Under the pieces are notes generated by a model. It worked only from the letters and a program-made list of their open reading frames with translations. It made no database searches and was not told the origin of the DNA. Below, piece by piece: positions 15,264 to 22,220 of a stretch of 22,220 nt of DNA. Where the stretch lies: positions 1 through 22,220 of the forward strand of contig CAKRPI010000029.1 of the NCBI GenBank assembly GCA_934376945.1. The letters run 5' to 3'. Source of the stretch: an uncultured Lachnospiraceae bacterium. GTDB taxonomy: Bacteria > Bacillota > Clostridia > Lachnospirales > Lachnospiraceae. Position numbers and translations under genes: made by a program. Position 1 is the first letter of the stretch. The number at the start of each line of letters is the position of its first letter.

Positions 15264-15292
15264 ATTATAATCGATTGCTTCTCTTCCGTCAA
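15264..15292 (-). promoter_or_regulatory. Strong sigma-A promoter of the yicC operon
   Basis: TTGACG (minus, 15287-15292), a 17-base spacer and TATAAT (15264-15269) match consensus at 11 of 12 positions. The leader then holds a TGCCGT/ACGGCA hairpin with a three-base loop (15230-15244). The rqcH -35 box starts only six bases away on the other strand. Confidence 0.8.
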
Positions 15293-15298
15293 TGCCAA

Positions 15299-15327
15299 TT
15301 GTTTTTTTCCTTCAAATCTGATATGAT
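15299..15327 (+). promoter_or_regulatory. Sigma-A promoter of rqcH
   Basis: TTGTTT (15299-15304), a 17-base spacer and TATGAT (15322-15327) predict a start near 15334 and a leader of about 44 bases. The two divergent -35 boxes (15287-15292 and 15299-15304) are separated by six bases. Confidence 0.65.
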
Positions 15328-15377
15328 AAATGGTATTGTTCCGTATATGGAAAATTTTGATACAAAAGGAGATTTTT

Positions 15378-17120
15378 ATGGCTTTAGATGGTATTGTAAT
15401 TTCCAATATAGTAGCTGAACTAAATGACCGTCTGGCAAATTCCCGGATCGCAAAAATTGCCCAGCCTGAGTCGGATGAAATCCTGCTGACCTGCAAAAGC
15501 CCCTCCGGACAGGCACGGCTTCTGCTCTCTGCCGGTGCCAGCCTCCCTCTCATTTATCTGACCGCTGTAAACAAACCGTCTCCGGTAACCGCACCTGCAT
15601 TCTGTATGCTTTTGCGCAAGCATATCGGCGGTGGAAAAATTCTGCGCATCTGGCAGCCCGGGCTGGAACGCATTATCCATTTTGAAATTGAACACTTTAA
15701 CGAAATGGGAGACCTCTGCCGCAAAGATCTGATTCTTGAATTGATGGGAAAACACAGTAATCTGATCTTCTGTGACGATCAGGGTACCATTATCGACAGT
15801 ATCAAGCGTGTTTCCGCCCAGACCAGTTCCGTTCGCGAAGTACTTCCCGGACGTCCTTATTTTATCGCTCAGACTCAGGAAAAATGTGATCCTTTGAACA
15901 CCTGCGAAAAAGAATTTTCTGATGTTGTTTTTTCAAAACCAATGAAGCTTTCCAAGGCACTCTATACCTCCTACACAGGTATCAGTCCTGTTATCGCCGA
16001 AGAGCTTTGTCATCGCGCCGGACTTGAATCGGATCAAAGTGCCAATACGCTTCCGCCGCTTGCGCAGACACATCTCTATCATCTTTTTAACCTGATGACA
16101 GAAGACGTAAGTGCAGGCCGCTTCACCCCTCTGATCGTGTCTGATTCTCATGGAGATCCGGTTGAATTTTCTTCTCTTCCGCTTACTATGTATCACGATA
16201 TGACCATAACCTCTTACGACACAATTTCTGAAGTGCTGGAACGTTATTATGCAATGAAAAACAAGGTGACGCGCATTCGACAGAAATCTTCGGATCTGCG
16301 CCATATCGCAGTAACCGCTCTGGAACGCTGCCGTAAAAAATACGAACTGCAGCTGCGCCAGCTCAAAGACACCGAAAAAAAAGAGAAATATCAGCTTTAC
16401 GGCGAACTGCTTCATGCCTATGGCTACGACATCGCCCCCGGCACAAAACAGTATGAGGCGCTGAACTATTATACAAATGAAACTATCGTGATCCCTCTTG
16501 ATCCCACTTTAAGTGCCTCAGAAAATGCCCAGCATTACTTCAATAAATATAATAAGCTCAAACGAACCTTTGAAGCTCTCACTACACAGGTAGCCGAAAC
16601 AAAAGCTGACATTGACCAGCTCGAATCAATCTGTACCTTCATGGATCTTGCCCTTTCAGAAGAGGATCTGGTCCAGGTTCGCGAGGAGCTTACGGATGCC
16701 GGATATATTCGCCGTAAATATACCGGAAAACGGGTAAAAATCACCTCTCATCCTTACCATTACGTCTCTTCTGACGGCTACGATATGTACGTTGGAAAAA
16801 ACAATTACCAAAACGATGAGCTCACCTTCAAGATTGCTTCCGGAAATGACTGGTGGTTTCACGCCAAAGGAACACCCGGCTCTCATGTCATCGTAAAATC
16901 AAAAGGTGATGAGCTTCCCGATTCCACGTTTGAAGAAGCCGCAAAACTCGCGGCACACTATTCTAAAAATCAGAATGCCGAAAAAGTAGAAATCGATTAT
17001 GTAGAAAAAAAACATGTAAAAAAACCGAACGGTGCCAAGCCTGGTTTCGTAGTCTATTATACGAATTATTCCATGATGATCGACACCGATATTTCAAAAA
17101 TAAAGCTGGTATCCGATTAA
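15378..17120 (+). CDS. rqcH: RqcH (NFACT-family ribosome quality-control factor, Fibronectin-binding A-like)
   Basis: Binds 50S subunits carrying stalled peptidyl-tRNA and adds alanine tails that mark the chain for degradation. The 580-residue protein has the NFACT-N domain beginning ALDGIVISNIVAEL (2-15), a helix-hairpin-helix, a coiled coil of charged residues (about 300-430), and the NFACT-R domain with NDWWFHAKGTPGSHV (about 490-504). The start at 15378 has AAGGAG seven bases upstream; a frame starting 16 codons earlier lacks such a site and would begin at the predicted promoter start. The name Fibronectin-binding protein is used for the same family. It is transcribed alone; its last four codons lie inside the terminator stem shared with pepV. 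Confidence 0.95.
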   Translation: MALDGIVISNIVAELNDRLANSRIAKIAQPESDEILLTCKSPSGQARLLLSAGASLPLIYLTAVNKPSPVTAPAFCMLLRKHIGGGKILRIWQPGLERIIHFEIEHFNEMGDLCRKDLILELMGKHSNLIFCDDQGTIIDSIKRVSAQTSSVREVLPGRPYFIAQTQEKCDPLNTCEKEFSDVVFSKPMKLSKALYTSYTGISPVIAEELCHRAGLESDQSANTLPPLAQTHLYHLFNLMTEDVSAGRFTPLIVSDSHGDPVEFSSLPLTMYHDMTITSYDTISEVLERYYAMKNKVTRIRQKSSDLRHIAVTALERCRKKYELQLRQLKDTEKKEKYQLYGELLHAYGYDIAPGTKQYEALNYYTNETIVIPLDPTLSASENAQHYFNKYNKLKRTFEALTTQVAETKADIDQLESICTFMDLALSEEDLVQVREELTDAGYIRRKYTGKRVKITSHPYHYVSSDGYDMYVGKNNYQNDELTFKIASGNDWWFHAKGTPGSHVIVKSKGDELPDSTFEEAAKLAAHYSKNQNAEKVEIDYVEKKHVKKPNGAKPGFVVYYTNYSMMIDTDISKIKLVSD

Positions 17121-17136
17121 ACGGATACCAGCTTTT
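17102..17136. terminator. Bidirectional terminator shared by rqcH and pepV
   Basis: AAAGCTGGTATCCG (17102-17115) pairs perfectly with CGGATACCAGCTTT (17122-17135) around a six-base loop, with T runs on both strands. The left arm overlaps the last rqcH codons and the loop contains the stop codon (17118-17120). Confidence 0.9.
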
Positions 17137-17162
17137 TCCCTGCACAAACCAGACTTTCATTG

Positions 17163-18569
17163 TTACGCGTTACAAATTTTTACAATTGCATCTGCAAAAA
17201 TCTTTGCACTTGTCATCAAACGTTCAATTACCATAAATTCATCATCTCCGTGCATATGATTATCCACATCCTCTGTCATACAGCCAAATGCCACACCTCT
17301 TTGAAGATGATGCACATAAGTTCCCCCTCCCGTCGAAAGAGGCTTTCCTTTTTCACCAAAATACCGCTCATAACTGCCAAGCAACGTCTGCACAAACCAG
17401 GAATCACCCGGTACACAATGCGGCGGATTAAGCGGAAGGTCTTCTAATTCTATTCCGTATTTTTCTGCTGCCATTTTCACAGGAAGCTTTGTGTTTTCCT
17501 CTGTACAGCCGATCGGAAGCCGTGCATCAAACGCTGCATACAGCTTTTCTTTTGTATAATCCATGATACTAAAGCAGACCGTCACTGCACCGGACTCCTC
17601 ATTTTCCCGGAAAATTTCGACTGTCTTTCCACAGGTATCCTTATAAGGGAACATTGCATGCAGTCCAAGTAATGTCTCCAGTCCCTTGCCTTTGTCAAGC
17701 GGAAGCTCTGCAATCAGCTGCAGCATTGCCGTCAGTGCATTCTTTCCTTCCTCCGGTGTCGATGCATGAGCCGCCTGCCCCTTTGCATCCACACAAATCC
17801 CGCCGTCTGCCAGCACCTTCGTCCGGAATATCACTCCAGTCGTTGCTTCTGTCTTTTCGGCTGCCGCATCAATCACACTCTTTTCTACCCCATCTATAAT
17901 CATAGATGCACGTCCAGGTACCACATTGATCTTATCTCCGCTCTTAAAAGAACGTACACGTGATTTTCCTTCCGCCTCGAATTCAGCAGAAAATACACCG
18001 TGAAAGCTTCCCTTTTCAATATTGATCAACGGAAAATCCGCATCCGGAGTAAAGGTATACGGTGCCTCCTGTTCCTTGGCATAGTAATATTCCAGATCGC
18101 CGGATCCACATTCCTCATCTGATCCAAGGATCAGACGCACGCTCTTTTCCATTGGAATTTCCAGTTCACGAATTGCCCGAAGTGCGTATAATGCGGCAAT
18201 CGCCGGCCCCTTATCATCAGCCGTTCCTCTCCCGTAGATTTTACCATCTATAATCTTTGGTTCAAACGGCTTTGTCACTGTCCAGTCTTCCGTCACAGGT
18301 ACTACATCCAGATGAGCCAGAATATCCAGCGCTTTCTCTTTTTCACTAAAATCACCGGTCACAACATAATTTTCATAATTTTTTGTTGCAAGTCCATATT
18401 TTTTCATCAGTTCTTCTGCAGCCGCAAGCGCTTTCGCCGGTCCTTCGCCAAATGGCATACCTGTTTTTTCTTCCCCTCGCTGACTGTCAATGCGGACAAG
18501 TGTCTTCAAGTCCTCCAGCATTTCTTCTTTTTTGCTGTCTATATATGCGTCCAGTTTTTCGCGATACAT
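17163..18569 (-). CDS. pepV: M20-family dipeptidase of the PepV/Sapep type
   Basis: Zinc dipeptidase that hydrolyses dipeptides with broad N-terminal residues in the cytoplasm. Numbering from the chosen ATG (18569) tracks Lactobacillus PepV with an offset of one: H86 and D88 in AHLDVV, bridging D118 in RGTADDKG, base E152 and zinc ligand E153 in DEECGSG, and D176 in TPDADF; the final histidine lies in NHMHGDD near the end. Length is 468 residues, usual for the family. AGGAG precedes the ATG at eight bases; a 115-codon longer open frame runs upstream with no ribosome site and no similarity, so it is rejected. The shared terminator with rqcH follows. Activity is inferred by family. Confidence 0.94.
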   Translation of the reverse strand: MYREKLDAYIDSKKEEMLEDLKTLVRIDSQRGEEKTGMPFGEGPAKALAAAEELMKKYGLATKNYENYVVTGDFSEKEKALDILAHLDVVPVTEDWTVTKPFEPKIIDGKIYGRGTADDKGPAIAALYALRAIRELEIPMEKSVRLILGSDEECGSGDLEYYYAKEQEAPYTFTPDADFPLINIEKGSFHGVFSAEFEAEGKSRVRSFKSGDKINVVPGRASMIIDGVEKSVIDAAAEKTEATTGVIFRTKVLADGGICVDAKGQAAHASTPEEGKNALTAMLQLIAELPLDKGKGLETLLGLHAMFPYKDTCGKTVEIFRENEESGAVTVCFSIMDYTKEKLYAAFDARLPIGCTEENTKLPVKMAAEKYGIELEDLPLNPPHCVPGDSWFVQTLLGSYERYFGEKGKPLSTGGGTYVHHLQRGVAFGCMTEDVDNHMHGDDEFMVIERLMTSAKIFADAIVKICNA

Positions 18570-18734
18570 TGATTTCTCCTCTCTTTTCTGTTTTCCTTCA
18601 ACGATCATTTTACTGTGCTCACTGAATATCACCCTGTCTGTTCCTTTAACCGAATCAGGCAAGTCCCCTGCGAGATTGCGTGAAGCAATAAGCAGTGGGT
18701 GGGATTCCGGTTTCAGCATACAGCCAAACATAAC

Positions 18735-18769
18735 ATCAGTGCACGGCAGCGCTGCCACCGTACACTGAT
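18735..18769. other. Long imperfect hairpin downstream of scrK
   Basis: ATCAGTGCACGG (18735-18746) pairs with CCGTACACTGAT (18758-18769) with one wobble, and an inner CAG/CTG adds to the stem. Neither strand has a clean T run close by, although the plus strand continues TTTCTTTCCTC. It may terminate scrK, stabilise its 3' end, or be an operator for pepV. The rest of the gap 18570-18792 shows no gene I can support. Confidence 0.5.
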
Positions 18770-18792
18770 TTCTTTCCTCTTTCCTGCCACAA

Positions 18793-19719
18793 TTATGCCA
18801 GAAATGCCTCGATTTCTTCTTTTGTCGGAAGCGCCGGAATGCCTCCCATCTTCTGTACACACAAGCCGCCGGATGCATTTCCGTACTCCAATGCTTTACG
18901 CAGCAGTGCTTCATTCAGGTCTTCTGTTTTACTTATACCACTCATCAGCAGACTGGAAAGGAAGCCTCCCCAAAATGCATCTCCTGCTCCTGTCGCATCA
19001 ACAGCCTTTACTTTATGACCCTCTACCACTTCCTCTTTGCCGTCAAAAAAGAATTTTGCCCCTTTAGAGCCAAGTGTCTCGATTACTACGCTGATATTGT
19101 TTTCTTTCATTACATTCGGAATATTTGCCTCTCCGCCAACGAAATCCAGTTCTTCATCAGAAATCTTCAGAAGATCCACATACGGAAGCACCTGATCCAC
19201 AACCGCCTTTGCATCCTCAAAGCTCCAGATCATATTCCTGTAATTCACATCATAGCTTACCAGTTTTCCTGCCTTTTTCGCCATTTCCATCGCATGGAAA
19301 TGAGCCTCCCGGCTCGGATTTGCAGACATGCCTACCGATCCCGCATGCAGAATCTTTGTATTTTGAATCATTTCTTCCTTCACATCGTCGCTGTTCAAAA
19401 GAATATCTGCACCAGGCTTGCGAACAAAGGTAAAGGAACGCTCGCCTCCTTCATACAGGGTAACAAAAGCAAGCGTTGTAACTGCCTCATCTGTAAGCTC
19501 CGGACAAAGCATCTCCACGCCATCTTTATCCAATGTTGCTTTCAGAAGCTTTCCAAAATCATCATTTCCAAGTTTACCAAGAAAACCTGTTTTCAGTCCG
19601 TTACGTGCAATCGCAATGCAGGCATTTGCCGGCGCTCCGCCCGGATTGCATACATAACTACGCTCCTCTTTTCCCGGTGTAAAATCAATCAGCATTTCAC
19701 CCATACAGATAATATCCAT
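18793..19719 (-). CDS. scrK: Fructokinase-like PfkB-family carbohydrate kinase
   Basis: Phosphorylates a free sugar, most likely fructose, at the expense of ATP. The 308 residues contain both PfkB signatures: the GGAPANACIAIARNG region (27-41), with GFLGKLGNDDFG after it, and the DATGAGDAF box (241-249) with catalytic D247. DVNYR (157-161) is typical of fructokinases rather than ribokinases. The start has GGAGG seven bases upstream and a strong promoter with a perfect -10 box, whose -35 box lies inside the last nudC codons. No sucrose transporter or hydrolase is adjacent. The exact sugar is uncertain; 2-dehydro-3-deoxygluconokinase is an alternative. Confidence 0.9.
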   Translation of the reverse strand: MDIICMGEMLIDFTPGKEERSYVCNPGGAPANACIAIARNGLKTGFLGKLGNDDFGKLLKATLDKDGVEMLCPELTDEAVTTLAFVTLYEGGERSFTFVRKPGADILLNSDDVKEEMIQNTKILHAGSVGMSANPSREAHFHAMEMAKKAGKLVSYDVNYRNMIWSFEDAKAVVDQVLPYVDLLKISDEELDFVGGEANIPNVMKENNISVVIETLGSKGAKFFFDGKEEVVEGHKVKAVDATGAGDAFWGGFLSSLLMSGISKTEDLNEALLRKALEYGNASGGLCVQKMGGIPALPTKEEIEAFLA

Positions 19720-19755
19720 GACTTTTCCTCCATCATTTGTTTCTGAACTGACTTT

Positions 19756-19784
19756 ATTATATTACAATCATTTCTGAAACTCAA
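19756..19784 (-). promoter_or_regulatory. Sigma-A promoter of scrK within the end of nudC
   Basis: TTGAGT (minus, 19779-19784), a 17-base spacer and a perfect TATAAT (19756-19761). The -35 box overlaps the codons for the last residues of nudC. The start would lie near 19749, giving a leader of about 30 bases. Confidence 0.7.
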
Positions 19785-20676
19785 GTTTTTTGTTGCCACC
19801 GTGCTTAAACACTTGCATCATTTCGCGTGTCAGGCTTACGCCGTCATCCTCCGGAATCTCTGCTCTGTCACACCATACCGCTTCTGCAAGCTCTGTTTCA
19901 TCGAGTCGAATCTCTTCCTCCCCAACTGCCTCTGCAAAAAATCCCATCAGAAGCGTTGACGTGAAAGACCACGGCTGACTCTTATAGTATTGAAGATTTT
20001 TCACATGCAGGCCAACTTCTTCAAGAACTTCGCGCTGCACCGTCTCCTCCACTGTTTCCCCGATTTCCGTAAAACCTGCAATCAATGCATATTTTTTGTA
20101 AGAACGTCCGGCATACCGTGTCATCAGAAGCTGATCCCCCTTATAGACACCTACAATAACCGCCGGACTGATTTTCGGATACTCCATTTCTCCGCAGTAT
20201 GCACAGCGCATCATACGCTCTTTCTCGTCTTTTATCATCGGTTTACCACATCTTGGGCAGAAACGTCTCTGATCATACCACTGCCACAGCTGATATCCTG
20301 TAATCCCTGCAAATGCCGCCTCTTTTGGGAACGCACCGCGAAAAAAGGAGATCGGCCGCCAGGTAAACAACTCGTTCAAAGCTTTGCCTGATCCTTTTAT
20401 CACCGTCTCCTGGTCAGAAACCTTTTTCGCAACTCTGTCTGATGCCAGAAAATAAGTCGTCTCATCAATTCGGAACAGATAAGTAAAATCCAAATCTATA
20501 TCCCCTGCCACACCATTTTCCTGAAGCGCACGGTAGGTCAGGAATACAATGCCTCCTTCTTCCCGCTCCGATAAAAGCACTTCCCCCTCACGATAGCAGA
20601 GAATTCTGCTGTCCTTTCCTGGTATCTCTTTTTTGTATTCATTGTGAAACCGGAATGATCCAATATCCTGAATCAA
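19768..20676 (-). CDS. nudC: NAD(+)/NADH diphosphatase NudC
   Basis: Nudix hydrolase that splits NAD(H) into AMP and NMN(H) and removes NAD caps from RNA. The 302 residues have a zinc ribbon C140-x2-C143...C158-x2-C161, a complete Nudix box (G201, E207, R215, E216, E219, E220, G222) and the NudC signature SQPWSF (233-238). The start is TTG at 20676; no other Met lies nearby in frame, and GGAGGGAGAGAG lies upstream; MIQDI resembles other family starts. It lies 41 bases after the stop of the secreted-protein gene with no promoter between, so the two are probably co-transcribed from 21437. Function is confident. Confidence 0.94.
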   Translation of the reverse strand: MIQDIGSFRFHNEYKKEIPGKDSRILCYREGEVLLSEREEGGIVFLTYRALQENGVAGDIDLDFTYLFRIDETTYFLASDRVAKKVSDQETVIKGSGKALNELFTWRPISFFRGAFPKEAAFAGITGYQLWQWYDQRRFCPRCGKPMIKDEKERMMRCAYCGEMEYPKISPAVIVGVYKGDQLLMTRYAGRSYKKYALIAGFTEIGETVEETVQREVLEEVGLHVKNLQYYKSQPWSFTSTLLMGFFAEAVGEEEIRLDETELAEAVWCDRAEIPEDDGVSLTREMMQVFKHGGNKKLEFQK

Positions 20677-20717
20677 GCTGCTCTCTCCCTCCGAAGTATT
20701 CTTTTTTCTGCCACCTT

Positions 20718-21299
20718 TTAATTCCAGGTAAACTGCTGTGCCGTTTTCTTTCCAACAGCCTGCGGTGTATCATCCGAAGAATCTGCCTCTGCTGCTTCTG
20801 ACCGATATTCCCGTACCATCACGCAGAAACATCTGTAATCACCAACCACATAATAATAAATATCACGATAATCTTTCTCAGCGTCATCAGCAGTCAATGT
20901 ATACAGATAATCCTTTGCGTCAGTATATGCGGCACTTGTACTGATCTGCGCATTCACATCACTGTACATCAGATTGTTTGTCAGCATATCCCTGAGCTGC
21001 TCATACTCAGCCACAGAATAATTCGTATCCTGATAGCTGCATGTGATTTCCGAAGTTTCTTTCTGCTCACAGTCCGCTTCCTGCCTGTACACCTCTTTAT
21101 CTGTATCGCTCTTTTCTTCTATTTTAACCCATCCGGAACCGACCGAATAACTACCCGTCAGTTTTGAGGCACCATTCTCTTCTGCCAGCGCCACGGTTCC
21201 TTCCATCTCAAAACTGCCGGCATACAATGACAATGCTCCAAGTGAGAAGCCAAGGGCAGCCGTCATACAAACTATTTTTTTTCGGATTGCTTTCTTCAT
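20718..21299 (-). CDS. Predicted secreted or lipoprotein-free exported protein of unknown function
   Basis: 193 residues from the ATG at 21299 (AGGAG eight bases upstream). KKAIRKK is followed by a hydrophobic run (IVCMTAALGFSLGALSLYAG, residues 9-28), and ALA at 37-39 is a possible cleavage site, so it is exported or anchored. No lipobox cysteine is seen. The mature part is acidic and rich in Tyr, Asp and Ser, with four cysteines outside the signal (for example in DCEQK, ITCSY and CFC). I do not recognise the family. The frame is open up to a TTG at 21392, but that start lies ten bases from the predicted transcription start and has no good ribosome site, so I reject it. Located before nudC in an operon. 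Confidence 0.75.
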   Translation of the reverse strand: MKKAIRKKIVCMTAALGFSLGALSLYAGSFEMEGTVALAEENGASKLTGSYSVGSGWVKIEEKSDTDKEVYRQEADCEQKETSEITCSYQDTNYSVAEYEQLRDMLTNNLMYSDVNAQISTSAAYTDAKDYLYTLTADDAEKDYRDIYYYVVGDYRCFCVMVREYRSEAAEADSSDDTPQAVGKKTAQQFTWN

Positions 21300-21332
21300 A
21301 AAACCGTCTCCTGATTTCTTACGATTTTGTTG

Positions 21333-21380
21333 AACTTCTGTTTGAAATTCTATTTGAACTTCTGTTTGAGCTTCTGTTTC
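21333..21380. repeat. Four 12-base direct repeats in the leader of the 20718-21299 gene
   Basis: Four end-to-end 12-base units, read on the minus strand as GAAACAGAAGCT, CAAACAGAAGTT, CAAATAGAATTT and CAAACAGAAGTT (21369-21380, 21357-21368, 21345-21356, 21333-21344). Two are identical. They lie between the promoter and the chosen start, so the leader RNA is A-rich and unstructured. In frame they would encode TE(A/V)Q and IEFQ repeats, which would matter only if the TTG start were used. Either a leader element or an operator array. Confidence 0.7.
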
Positions 21381-21408
21381 AATACTGTTCAATAACTTTT
21401 CTTTTTAC

Positions 21409-21437
21409 AGTATAATCGGAAATTCTCTTTTTGTCAC
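21409..21437 (-). promoter_or_regulatory. Strong sigma-A promoter of the secreted-protein and nudC operon
   Basis: GTGACA (minus, 21432-21437), a 17-base spacer and TATACT (21409-21414), each 5 of 6 matches. The start is predicted near 21402, giving a 103-base leader that contains the 12-base repeats. Confidence 0.7.
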
Positions 21438-21470
21438 GCAAAGCTTTCTTAAAATTCAAGAATAAAAGTA

Positions 21471-21512
21471 AAACAGAACAGTATGACTTGTTGAAGCCAT
21501 ACTGTTCTGTTT
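21471..21512 (-). terminator. Rho-independent terminator of rny
   Basis: AAACAGAACAGTATG (21471-21485) pairs perfectly over 15 bases with CATACTGTTCTGTTT (21498-21512). On the minus strand it is followed by TTTTACTTTTATTC, two bases after the rny stop. It insulates rny from the promoter at 21409-21437. Confidence 0.85.
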
Positions 21513-21513
21513 C

Positions 21514-22220
21514 TTATTTTGCGTAATCAACTACCCGACTCTCACGGATAACGCTGACCTTGATCTGTCCCGGATATTCCAGTTCTGCCTCGATCTGCTT
21601 CGCGATATCTCTTGCAAGAAGTACCATGTCCGCATCATTGATCTGATCCGGAACTACCATTACACGAATCTCTCTACCTGCCTGAATAGCAAATGATTTT
21701 TCAACACCTTTAAAGGTATTCGTAATATCTTCCAACTGTTTTAATCTGTTTGTATATGTTTCAAGCGTCTCACGTCTTGCACCTGGACGGGCTGCCGAAA
21801 TCGTATCTGCAGCCTGTACAATACAGGCAATCAGTGATTCTGCTTCAACATCACCATGATGTGACTCTACCGCATTGATAATGACCGGAGACTCTTTGTA
21901 CTTGCGGCAAAGGTCTGCACCGATCTGAACATGGGAGCCTTCAATTTCATGGTCGATGGATTTCCCAATGTCATGCAACAATCCTGCACGTTTGGCCATT
22001 CTTACATCAGCACCAATCTCACCTGCAAGCAGCCCGGCAAGCTGTGCAACCTCAATTGAATGTTTCAGTGCATTCTGACCATAGCTTGTTCTGAATTTCA
22101 TCCGACCAAGCAGACGCACCAGTTCGGGATGAATGCCATGTACGCCAACTTCCAGTGTCGCAGCTTCACCTTCCTCACGAATGATTGTCTCTACTTCTTT
22201 CTGTGCTTTTTCTACCATCT
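21514..22220 (-). CDS. rny: RNase Y, C-terminal part (N-terminus off the right edge)
   Basis: Membrane-anchored endoribonuclease that starts mRNA decay in Firmicutes. Only the last 235 codons are present, through to the stop at 21514-21516. The HD domain is complete, with H-S-I-E-V-A and HDIGKS (the metal-binding pair), preceded by [18 protein letters not shown] and RTSYGQN, and ends in the typical VVDYAK. The transmembrane anchor, coiled coil and KH domain lie off the edge. The Met at 22216-22218 is internal: the family is conserved upstream of it. A terminator follows the stop at once. Confidence 0.95.
   Translation of the reverse strand, partial: MVEKAQKEVETIIREEGEAATLEVGVHGIHPELVRLLGRMKFRTSYGQNALKHSIEVAQLAGLLAGEIGADVRMAKRAGLLHDIGKSIDHEIEGSHVQIGADLCRKYKESPVIINAVESHHGDVEAESLIACIVQAADTISAARPGARRETLETYTNRLKQLEDITNTFKGVEKSFAIQAGREIRVMVVPDQINDADMVLLARDIAKQIEAELEYPGQIKVSVIRESRVVDYAK

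Noticed and set aside
18570..18914. N-terminal extension of pepV by 115 codons
   Set aside because: It has no ribosome site, runs through the hairpin and into scrK on the same strand, and the family starts at the ATG at 18569.
21333..21380. A CRISPR array
   Set aside because: Units are end to end with no spacers and too short; this is a simple tandem repeat.
21300..21392. Longer secreted protein starting at the TTG at 21392
   Set aside because: The TTG lies about ten bases from the predicted transcription start and lacks a ribosome site; the ATG at 21299 has AGGAG and a clean signal sequence.

Overview
The window looks like core chromosome of a spore-forming, low-to-mid GC anaerobic Firmicute, most likely a Lachnospiraceae (Blautia, Ruminococcus or Dorea-like). 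The evidence is the yicC-remA-gmk-rpoZ-rimO-pgsA-cinA gene train, strong AGGAGG-type ribosome binding sites, a eukaryotic-type NADP isocitrate dehydrogenase, RNase Y, RqcH, a Csp-type subtilase and a very cysteine-rich small protein of spore-coat type. I see no prophage, plasmid, tRNA, rRNA, CRISPR array or intact insertion sequence.

Layout. 1-185 (minus) is the 5' part of a probable 6S RNA with its own promoter. 288-3909 (minus) holds icd, a subtilisin-like peptidase and uppP. Between the last two genes lies a compact structured RNA (2829-2990) that resembles IscB-associated HEARO/omega RNAs. 4109-9454 is mostly plus strand: a sodium:neurotransmitter-type symporter, a short DtxR-family regulator, a Csp-like subtilase, a Cys-rich protein behind a sigma-K-like promoter, an unlisted 56-codon gene on the minus strand, and two small genes of unknown function. 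9478-15179 (minus) is a housekeeping operon: yicC, remA, gmk, rpoZ, a DUF308 membrane protein, rimO, pgsA, then cinA after a terminator and a palindromic intergenic element. A strong promoter in front of yicC lies back-to-back with the rqcH promoter. rqcH (plus) converges on pepV (minus) at a shared terminator. scrK, nudC, a secreted protein of unknown function and the C-terminal part of rny (all minus) fill the right end.

How the genes work together. The yicC operon joins RNA turnover (YicC), matrix and biofilm regulation (RemA), GMP phosphorylation (Gmk), RNA polymerase (omega), ribosome modification (RimO), phospholipid synthesis (PgsA) and nicotinamide salvage (CinA). RqcH rescues stalled ribosomes. 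UppP recycles the lipid carrier for the cell wall. ScrK, Icd, NudC and PepV are ordinary metabolic enzymes. The 6181-8232 block has a germination or spore-coat flavour.

The items that best repay a second look are the structured RNA at 2829-2990, which sits at the 5' end of a protease gene that has no convincing start of its own; the Cys-rich protein with its sigma-K-like promoter; the long-range palindromic element at 10135-10285 with mutually exclusive pairings; and a perfect-period 12-nt repeat array in the leader of a secreted protein gene. Everything here comes from reading the sequence; no database search was run.
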